Positions 26,450 to 33,674 of a stretch of 64,000 bases of DNA are shown piece after piece. The first letter of the stretch is position 1; every line of letters starts with the position of its first letter. This DNA comes from Archangium violaceum (lineage in GTDB: Bacteria > Myxococcota > Myxococcia > Myxococcales > Myxococcaceae), in contig NZ_CP069338.1 in assembly GCF_016859125.1 (NCBI RefSeq), forward strand, positions 10,791,501-10,855,500, read 5' to 3'. A program made the position numbers and the translations under genes. The notes beneath the pieces are model-generated. The model did not search any database. It was not told the origin of the DNA and was given only the letters and a program-made list of their open reading frames with translations.

Positions 26450-27708
26450 TCGACCCGGCGACCCACACCGCCGCCACCGGACCGGCGGCGCCCAAGCGGT
26501 ACCGGGAAGGGACGCACCGCCTGCGCTCCCCCGAGGAGACGCTGCGGCGGGTGCGTCCCCTGATGGCGGTGATGGGCATCACCCGCATCGCCAACATCAC
26601 CGGCCTGGACCGTCTGGGCATTCCCGTGGTGACGGTCTGCCGGCCCAACTCACGCTCCCTCGCGGTCTCCCAGGGCAAGGGGTTGGATCTCACCTCGGCC
26701 AGGGTCTCCGGGCTCATGGAGGCCGTGGAGACGTATCACGCCGAGCACATCACCCTCCCGCTCGTACTCGCCAGTCACAACGAGCTGCGCTTCAGCCATC
26801 CGCTGATCGACGTCACCCGGCTCCCCCGGCTGTCGGTGGGCGCCTTCCACCCTTCCCTGCGGCTGCTGTGGATCGAAGGCCGCGATTTACGGGGCAACAC
26901 CCCGGTGTGGCTGCCCTACGAGCTGGTGCATACCGACTACACGCTGCCGCTCCCCTCCGGCAGCGGCTCGTTCTTCATGAGCTCCAACGGGCTGGCCTCC
27001 GGCAACCACCTGCTGGAGGCGATCAGCCACGGCCTGTGCGAGGTGGTGGAGCGCGACGCGACCACCCTCTGGCACCTGCGCACCGCGGAGGAGCGGCAGC
27101 GGACCCGGCTCGACCTGGACACCGTGGAGGACCCGGGCTGCCGCGAGGTGCTGGAGAAATTCGATCGCGCCGGGGTGGACGTGGCCGTCTGGGAGACGAC
27201 CTCGGATGTCGGTCTGCCCGCCTTCTTCTGCATGAGCGCCGAGCGCTCGCCGGAACCCCTCCGCCCGCTCTTTCCCACGACGGGCGCGGGGTGCCATCCC
27301 GCCCGCCAGGTGGCGCTCCTGCGCGCCCTCACCGAGGCGGCCCAGGTCCGGGCCACGTTGATCTCCGGCTCGCGCGATGACCTGGGCGTCGCCCGGTACT
27401 ACGAGACCCTGACGGACCCGGCCCTCTGGCTCCGCGTCCGGAAGCTGATGCACTCCGGCGAGCCCGTGCGGCGCTTCCACGAGATTCCCTCCTTCGAGGG
27501 GGACAGCTTCGACGAGGACGTGGCCTGGGAGTTGGAGCGTCTGGCCGCGGTGGGACTCGAGCAGGTGGTGGTGGTGGACCTCTCCAAGCCCGCGTTCGGG
27601 ATCGCGGTGGCGCGAGTGGTCATTCCCGGCCTGGAAGCCATTCACGACGCTCCGGGCTACGTCCCAGGTGCCCGGGCCCGCCGGCTCCTGGAGGAGCGCT
27701 CGCGATGA
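26446..27708 (+). CDS. YcaO-family ATP-dependent modifying enzyme
   Basis: The 420-residue YcaO enzyme has the ATP-binding motifs of the family: SQGKG (about 75), GLMEAVETYHAE (about 89-100) and NGLASGNHLLEAISHGLCEVVERDA region (about 181-205). YcaO proteins activate amide carbonyls by phosphorylation, making azolines, amidines or, together with TfuA, thioamides. The C-terminus ends VVIPGLEAIHD...RRLLEERSR and lacks the PxPxP end of azoline-forming cyclodehydratases; no E1-like or flavin oxidase gene is adjacent, which also speaks against azole formation. It overlaps both neighbours by ATGA. The likely product is a thioamide in the neighbouring protein or in another target. Confidence 0.88.
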   Translation: MIDPATHTAATGPAAPKRYREGTHRLRSPEETLRRVRPLMAVMGITRIANITGLDRLGIPVVTVCRPNSRSLAVSQGKGLDLTSARVSGLMEAVETYHAEHITLPLVLASHNELRFSHPLIDVTRLPRLSVGAFHPSLRLLWIEGRDLRGNTPVWLPYELVHTDYTLPLPSGSGSFFMSSNGLASGNHLLEAISHGLCEVVERDATTLWHLRTAEERQRTRLDLDTVEDPGCREVLEKFDRAGVDVAVWETTSDVGLPAFFCMSAERSPEPLRPLFPTTGAGCHPARQVALLRALTEAAQVRATLISGSRDDLGVARYYETLTDPALWLRVRKLMHSGEPVRRFHEIPSFEGDSFDEDVAWELERLAAVGLEQVVVVDLSKPAFGIAVARVVIPGLEAIHDAPGYVPGARARRLLEERSR

Positions 27709-29144
27709 TCTACGTCTTCGTTGGACCGACCCTCTCCGTGGAGGAAGCCAGGGCGGAGCTCGACGCGGTGTTCCTGCCGCCCGCGGCCCAGGGAGACGTG
27801 TACCGGACCGCGTGCGAACGCCCCGAGGCCATCGGGCTCATCGATGGGTACTTCGAGCGCACGCCCGCCGTGTGGCACAAGGAGATCCTCTGGGCCATGG
27901 CCGAGGGCATCCACGTCTACGGGAGCGCCAGCATGGGAGCCCTGCGCGCGGCGGAGCTGGCCTCGTTCGGCATGCGCGGAGTCGGCGCCACCTTCGAGGC
28001 GTTCCTGCACGGCGATCTGGAGGACGATGACGAGGTCGCGGTGGTGCACGCCCCGGCGGAAGAAGGCTATCGCCCGCTCTCGGAGGCAATGGTCAACATC
28101 CGGGCCACACTGGCGAGCGCCGAACGGGCGGGGGTAGTCCGCCTGGAGACGCGAGCCACATTGGAACGGATCGCCAAGGGGCTCCATTACCCGGAGCGTT
28201 GCTACCCCGCCCTGCTGGCCCAGGCTTCTCGCGAGGGAGTACCAGCCGTTGAGCTGGAGCGGCTCCGTTCCTGGTTGCCCCGGGGTCGCATCAACCAGAA
28301 GCGAGAGGACGCGCTGGCCATGCTGCGCGACATGCGCGAGGAGCTGGCGAACCACCCCGGTCCGAAGAAGGTCACCTATTCGCTCTCGCGAACGGATGCC
28401 TGGGAGGAGGCGCGCCGCCGCTCCGAGCAGCTCTCCTCGACTCTGGAGGGACAGGGAGGAGAACCCCTGCGGGAGTCGCTCCTCGAGGAGCTGCGAATCT
28501 CCGGCACGTTTCCTCGAGCCCGGCGGGGAGCACTGTTACGTGCGCTGGCGGTGGAGGAGGCCATGCGGCAGGGGCATGCCGTCCGGGAGGAAGAACTGCG
28601 TGAGGTCTGCGACACGTTCCGGCGCGAGCGCGGCTTGCTCGAAGCGGAGCGGTTCGAGCGCTGGCTCGAGGAGCAGCACGTCGAGGATGAAGTGTCGTTC
28701 TTCGAGGGGGAGTTCCAGGTGCGCCGGATCGAAGCGCTCCTCGAACCGGAGATCGCCTGGCATCTGCCAGACCACCTGCGCTCAACCGGCGAGTACGGGT
28801 CGCTCCTGGAACGCGTCCGCCGCAAGGAGCAGGTGCTCGCCGGGTCCGGACTGGAGAGGCCAGGACTGGCCGAGGCAGGGCTCTCCGAGGAGGAGCTCTG
28901 GGAATGGTACTTCCAGGAGCGGCTCGAGCGCCCCGTTCCTGCGGACATCGACGTGTACGCGCGCGCCCAGGGGTTCGCCGACGAAGATGCCCTCCGGCGA
29001 GCCGTGCTACGGGAGCGATGTTTCCTGCTCCCGCGGCACGGCCATTCTCATGAATCAGGCCCGACGCCGACGCATGGCGAGCAGGACCAGGCCCAGCAGG
29101 GGCAGCAGCGGCTGCGCGCCCGAGGCGGCACAGCCCCCGAGTGA
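27705..29144 (+). CDS. TfuA-family protein with long C-terminal extension
   Basis: A 479-residue protein whose first ~230 residues are the TfuA domain (MIYVFVGPTLSVEEAR, IGLIDGYFERTPAVWHKEIL, VYGSASMGALRAAELASFGM). TfuA partners YcaO enzymes in thioamide formation, probably by supplying sulfur, as for methyl-coenzyme M reductase glycine and thioviridamide-type peptides. The extra ~250 residues are helical and Glu/Arg-rich. The final ~35 residues (from HGHSHESGP) are translated from DNA antisense to the MYXO-CTERM gene: about 70 bases containing the original stop are missing relative to the duplicated fragment at 32196-32336, where the frame ends RERYFLLPQQGRIDAPAA. The function should survive, as the added tail is outside the domain. 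Confidence 0.83.
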   Translation: MIYVFVGPTLSVEEARAELDAVFLPPAAQGDVYRTACERPEAIGLIDGYFERTPAVWHKEILWAMAEGIHVYGSASMGALRAAELASFGMRGVGATFEAFLHGDLEDDDEVAVVHAPAEEGYRPLSEAMVNIRATLASAERAGVVRLETRATLERIAKGLHYPERCYPALLAQASREGVPAVELERLRSWLPRGRINQKREDALAMLRDMREELANHPGPKKVTYSLSRTDAWEEARRRSEQLSSTLEGQGGEPLRESLLEELRISGTFPRARRGALLRALAVEEAMRQGHAVREEELREVCDTFRRERGLLEAERFERWLEEQHVEDEVSFFEGEFQVRRIEALLEPEIAWHLPDHLRSTGEYGSLLERVRRKEQVLAGSGLERPGLAEAGLSEEELWEWYFQERLERPVPADIDVYARAQGFADEDALRRAVLRERCFLLPRHGHSHESGPTPTHGEQDQAQQGQQRLRARGGTAPE

Positions 29145-29939
29145 GACGGAGAAGGAGCGCGTAGCGGAACGCGGCTCGAGAGTGTTTCCGCTGGCATCCA
29201 ACGCGCCCACGTTCAGCTTGTGCTCGCCCTCCTTCAAGGGAGCCGTTGGCCTGAAGCTCCAAGCCCCGGAGTCGTCGGCCAGCACCACGCCACTCTTCAC
29301 GTCATCGATGTAGACAGCCACCAGCCTCTGGGCCTGGGTCCGCCCGGAGATGACCGGGAACTCGGTATCCACGACGGCGCCGTCCGCAGGCTCCAAAATT
29401 TCCGGAGCGGAGGAAGCCAGGAGAGAGACGCTCCATTGATGGACGGAGGGAGACGGATCCACGTTGCCCGCGCTGTCCTTGGCACGCACCTTCAACGAGT
29501 GAGAACCCTCGGCGAGGTTCGTATAGAGCTGTGCCGCCGCACAAGCGGTGAAGTCGGCCGCATCATCGAGCTGGCACTCGAAATTCGTGGCCCCACTGGG
29601 GGACTCGAAGATGAAGACGGCGATCCCGGAGTAGTGGACGGACGGCGGACCCTCGACGATGTTGGTTTCAGGAGGCTCCGTATCCACATTGAAGGGGATG
29701 GAGGCGGAGCGAGCCCCCACGTTGCCCGCCGGATCGGTGGCCTCCGCGCTCACCGAGTGGGGCCCATTGCCCAGATTCACGGTGGTCTCAATAGTCCACA
29801 TCCCGAGATCGTCCGCCTGCTCGGAACCCGCGAGTTCCCCGTCCACGAAGACGCGAACCGTGCTGAATGGATCATCGACCTTTCCCTTGATGACCGGCGC
29901 TCGCGAGCCCACCATCCCATCTTTCGCAGGCTGGGTGAT

Positions 29940-31678
29940 CCCACCATATTCGCGACGACTGGCTCAAGACATGCATGAAGGCTGAGGTCGAGCGCGTTGG
30001 GTTGAGTTATCGGGCACAAGGCAGAGGAAGCCCGCCCCGGGGCAGCGGGTAGCAAGCAGGAGGAGATGGAGAGGGGAGTGGGGAGAGTGCGACACGTGAG
30101 CTGCAATTGACTCCAGGCAGCTACGTGATGTGCGCTGTGCTCAGCGAGCCCAGCTTCGTCCACAGCTTCTGCCAGAGGCTGGCCGACTCCCGGCCAATGA
30201 CCAGCACCACTCTTCTGGCGTGTAACAGCACCCGCGCGGCTACTTTGAGCACCCGCTCGCGCACACGGAGCAGCCCCAGCCCTCGCCCGTGGCCTGCTCC
30301 ATCAGCACGCGCGCGGCGTGCACCAGGTTGTAGGCCAGGGCATTGAGCAACAGGCGTACCTCGTTGTTGGCGAAGGCGTCGATGGACACCGAGCGCTGGA
30401 CGGGCGGCTGCCCCCGGTACTTGGACTTGGGCCGTCTGGCCGAGGAGAGCGCCGGGGCCAGCACGTCCATGAGCTCTCCGAAGTGGCCCTCCGCCGTGCC
30501 GCGTTGGCGGTAGTGCTCCAGCAGCGCCTGTGCCGGCATCTGCTCCTTGCTCCAGCTCGTCACCAGCCAGAAGGCGTGCGGGAAGAGCTCGTCCTTCCTC
30601 TCCAGCACTACCAACACCACGCGCCGCGCACGGCTCCAGCCCTGCGCCTGGTACTCCCATTCGTACAGGTGGGTGCCCGGCTCCCCCAGCGGCACTCCCG
30701 AATTCATGAAGCGCGGCAGCGCCGCCTCCCGCTGCAACACGCTGGTGTTGCGCACGCGCGCCACGTAGGGCGTGCCTCGCTCCTCCAGCTTCGCCAGCAG
30801 CTTCTCCTCGGGAAAGCCCGCGTCGAAGCGCACCGCCGCCACCTCACACACCTCCTTCTCCACTCGCCCCAGCAACTCGTCGATGAATTCCAGCGCTCCA
30901 TTGGCGCTGTGCACGTTTCCTCGCGCAACCTCACGTCCAGCAGGTCTCCCGTCTCGGCGAGACTGGCGACAATCGGGTGGTACATGCGTACTCCGTAGTG
31001 CCCGTTGTACGCGCTGCCCTCCTGGTGCCCATGCACCTCCACCGGCAACCCGTCCACGTCCACCGTCACCTGCTTGAGCTTCTGGCCCTTGGGCTGCTGC
31101 GCCCTCAGCCTCCGCCCCGTCTGCCACACCAGCGCCTCGTGCAGCACCTTCCGGTTTTCCTCTCGCGCCAACATGGCCGTCAGCCGCGACAAGGTGGGCT
31201 GTGAGGCCAACCCCTCCGCTCCCCCCTCTTTCCCCCTCAGCGGCACGCTGCTCTTGCTGTCCGACACCGCCAACCTCAACGCCGCGTCCCTCCTGAGCGC
31301 GTCCGCGTCGTCGTGGTCTCTCCACCCTTGCCCCAACAGCAGAAGGTCCGTGCGCACCAACTCCCTCAGCGAGTGGGTTATCCGCTTCTCGTCTCGCGTG
31401 TCCGTCAACATCTCCCCCAGCCAGCGCGTCAGCCCCAACCGCTCGTCCACCTCCCTCAGCAGCACCGCACCTGCCTCCGACGTCAACCGCTCCGCCCTCG
31501 CCTCCAGCTTCACGGAGCCGTTGAACTCCAGCCCGAAGTCGTTGAGGATTTCACCCATGACGCGCCTCCTGCCTTGTGGTGGTGGATGTCTGAACAACAC
31601 CCCTCTACCACTCGGGAGGTCAGGCGCGTCACCCTCCTTTTCCGGTCATCCTCCTGCACCTCTCGTGAATAAGGCGGG
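29940..31678 (-). mobile_element. IS1380-like insertion sequence
   Basis: The element is 1739 bp. Its ends are imperfect 16-bp inverted repeats, CCCACCATATTCGCGA on the left and CCCGCCTTATTCACGA (reverse complement) on the right, with three mismatches. The 5-base direct repeat GTGAT flanks it (29935-29939 and 31679-31683). The uninterrupted target GGCTGGGTGATCTGCAC survives in the paralogue near 33280, confirming the insertion point. It carries one transposase gene, broken by two frameshifts, and about 180 non-coding bases at its left end. Confidence 0.92.
30121..31558 (-). pseudogene. IS1380-family transposase, two frameshifts
   Basis: Starting at MGEILNDFGLEFNGSVKLEA, the protein carries the IS1380 DDE features: VDVDGLPVEVHGHQEGSAYN (first Asp, with HG-QEG-YNGHYG), a second acidic region in AAVRFDAGFPEEKLLAKLEE, and HYRQRGTAEGHFGEL with the Glu. 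A one-base loss near 30918-30921 shifts the frame between VRLRE and NVHSANGALEFID; a second shift near 30275-30290 separates GEGWG from LLRVRERVLKVAARVLLHAR. The intact product would be about 478 residues. It is probably inactive unless the shifts are sequence errors or are rescued by programmed frameshifting. Confidence 0.85.
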
Positions 31679-32051
31679 GTGATCTGCACCCCGGGAGCTA
31701 CGTTATCGATAGTCCATATGTATTGGGCAGGGGTTATATCCACGCCGGTGGCATCCATGGCCCTCACCAGGAAGGTGTGTCGGCCATCGGCAAGCCCACT
31801 GTAGCTCTTCGGGCTGACGCACGGGCTGTAGTCGGATCTATCGAACGAGCATTCAAAGGTCACACCAGATGTGGTGGAAGTGAACGTGAATCTAGCGTCC
31901 CTCTGTTTTGTATAAAGCGAAGGCCTGGCGGTGATTTGCGTATCCGGCGCGGCCAGGGCAACGGTGGGACAGAGCCCTACGGCCCATAGCACCAACGGCA
32001 GACATCCTCTCATCTATTACTCCTCCAACAGTGATAGGTTGACCCGGCTAG

Positions 32052-32195
32052 GGCCTGGTAGGTGAAGGTGAAGCGTCGTCAGCAGCGATGGCGGCTGGTT
32101 GAGAGAAGAAGCAAGCCCCCCCAACCCCAGCAGGGGCAGTGAGGCATCGGTGCCCGAGGAGGCACAGCTCAACCCGCCACCGATCGAAGCGGCCA
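32052..32195 (-). pseudogene. C-terminal fossil of a large MYXO-CTERM protein
   Basis: On the minus strand this stretch reads SIGGGLSCASSGTDASLPLL then GLGGL, matching the tail SIGGGLSCTASGTGVSLSLL of the 1392-residue protein encoded at 33675-37853. The Arg cluster has been lost. The upstream flank (32014-32051) also matches the leader at 33610-33668. It is the truncated end of the tandem duplication described in the findings. Confidence 0.75.
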
Positions 32196-32336
32196 GACCG
32201 TCCCGCTCCCCCGGACATCGGCGTGTATGCACGTGCCCTGGGGTTCACCGACGAGGATGCGCTCCGGCGTACCGTGCTGCGGGAGCGATACTTCCTCCTC
32301 CCGCAGCAGGGCCGCATAGACGCCCCAGCCGCCTGA
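32196..32336 (+). pseudogene. C-terminal fossil of tfuA
   Basis: The frame reads RPDRPAPPDIGVYARALGF, then TDEDALRRTVLRERYFLLPQ and a stop after RIDAPAA. It is homologous to TfuA residues about 408-445 encoded at 28929-29040 (VYARAQGFADEDALRRAVLR). It has no start or TfuA domain. It shows where the ancestral tfuA stop was and marks the left end of duplication copy 2. Confidence 0.8.
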
Positions 32337-32394
32337 AAGGCGGACCAGTCACCGAAGGGCCCGCGCCAGGGCACGGACCCCGCGCGGCGTTGAA

Positions 32395-33609
32395 TCAGCT
32401 CCGACGCCGACGCATGGCGAGTAGGACCAGGCCCATCAGGGGCAGCAGCGGCTGCGCGCCCGAGGCGGCACAGCCCCCGAGTGAGACGGAGAAGGAGCGC
32501 GTAGCGGAACGCGGCTCGAGAGTGTTTCCGCTGGCATCCAATGAGCCCACGTTCAGCTTGTGCTCGCCCTCCTTCAAGGGAGCCGTTGGCCTGAAGCTCC
32601 AAGCTCCGGACTCGTCGGCCAGCGCCACGCCGCTCTTCACGTCATCGATGTAGACGGCCACCAGCCTCTGGGCCTGAGTCCGCCCGGAGATAACCGGGAA
32701 CTCGGTATCCACGACGGCGCCGTCCGCGGGTTCCAGGAGATCCGGAGCGGAGGCAGCCTGGAGGGAGACACTCCATTGATGGACCGAGGGAGACGGGTCC
32801 ACGTTGCCCGCGCTGTCCTTGGCACGCACCTTCAACGAGTGAGAACCCTCGGCGAGGTTCGTGTAGAGCTGCGCCGCCGCGCAAGCGGTGAAGTCGGCCG
32901 CATCATCGAGCTGGCACTCGAAGTTCGTGGCCCCACTGGGGGACTCGAAGATGAAGACGGCGACTCCGGAGTAGTGGATGGACGGCGGACCCTCGACGAT
33001 GTTGGTTTCAGGAGGCTCCGTATCCACACTGAAGGGGATGGAGGAGGAGCGAGCCCCCACGTTGCCCGCCGGATCCGTGGCCTCCGCGCTCACAGTGTGA
33101 GGCCCGTTGGCCAGATTCAGGGAGGTCTCCAGGATCCAATCTCCGTCCGCCTCAGCCTCCACGGAACCCGCGAGTTCCTCGTCAACGAAGACGCGAACCG
33201 TGCTGAATGGGTCCTCGACCTTTCCCTTGATGATCGGCGCTCGCGAGCCCACCCCCTCGTCCTTCGCGGGCTGGGTGATCTGCACAGAGGGAGCTACGTT
33301 GTCGATAGTCCATGGGTACCGGGCAGGGGTCGTATCCACACCGGTGGCATCCACGGCCCTCACCAGGAAGTTGTGCCGACCATCGGCGAGCGCACTGTAG
33401 CTCTTCGGGCTGACGCACGGGGTATAGTCGGACCCATCGAACGAACATTCAAAGGTCACACCGGATGTGGGAGAATTGAATGTGAATGTGGCTTCCCTCT
33501 GCTTTGTATAGAGCGGAGGAGCGGCGGTGATTCGCGTTTCCGGCAAAGCCAGGGCAACGGTGGGACAGAGCCCTACGGCCCATAGCACCAACGGCAGACA
33601 TCCTCTCAT
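32395..33609 (-). CDS. Ig-like MYXO-CTERM surface protein (copy 2, intact)
   Basis: The 404-residue protein has a signal peptide (MRGCLPLVLWAVGLCPTVAL), an N-terminal Cys-pair module (FECSFDGSDYTPCVSPKSYS, then DGRHNFLVRAVDATG), an Ig-like module beginning VQITQPAKDEGVGSRAPI, a second Cys-pair module and a further Ig-like module. The C-terminus GGCAASGAQPLLPLMG plus a hydrophobic run and RRRRS is a MYXO-CTERM tag, so it is probably exported and anchored at the outer surface. ATG start with TATTACTCCTCC complement (GGAGGAGT) as a strong ribosome site. It is paralogous to the interrupted gene at 29055-32013. Role may be adhesion or surface structure. Confidence 0.85.
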   Translation of the reverse strand: MRGCLPLVLWAVGLCPTVALALPETRITAAPPLYTKQREATFTFNSPTSGVTFECSFDGSDYTPCVSPKSYSALADGRHNFLVRAVDATGVDTTPARYPWTIDNVAPSVQITQPAKDEGVGSRAPIIKGKVEDPFSTVRVFVDEELAGSVEAEADGDWILETSLNLANGPHTVSAEATDPAGNVGARSSSIPFSVDTEPPETNIVEGPPSIHYSGVAVFIFESPSGATNFECQLDDAADFTACAAAQLYTNLAEGSHSLKVRAKDSAGNVDPSPSVHQWSVSLQAASAPDLLEPADGAVVDTEFPVISGRTQAQRLVAVYIDDVKSGVALADESGAWSFRPTAPLKEGEHKLNVGSLDASGNTLEPRSATRSFSVSLGGCAASGAQPLLPLMGLVLLAMRRRRS

Positions 33610-33674
33610 CTATTACTCCTCCAACAGCGTTAGATTGACCCGGATCGGGCCAGGTAGGTGAAGGTGAAAAGGCG

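Larger units (their letters stand above)
29055..32013 (-). pseudogene. Ig-like MYXO-CTERM surface protein (copy 1), interrupted by an IS element
   Basis: The N-terminal part (31679-32013) encodes a signal peptide and the first Ig-like module; the rest (29055-29939) encodes the remaining modules and a MYXO-CTERM tail (GGCAASGAQPLLPLLG, then Arg cluster). The IS at 29940-31678 splits them. Removing the IS and one 5-base target repeat leaves 1215 bases, exactly the length of the intact paralogue at 32395-33609, with an open frame throughout. The modules carry FEC-type and second Cys residues that probably form a disulfide each. Surface attachment through the myxosortase pathway is known for this tail class. 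Its 3' end overlaps the tfuA 3' end by 90 bases on the other strand. Confidence 0.88.

Noticed and set aside
28376-28948. A Ser/Arg-rich minus-strand frame inside tfuA
   Set aside because: Antisense to the helical TfuA extension, with no recognisable motif.
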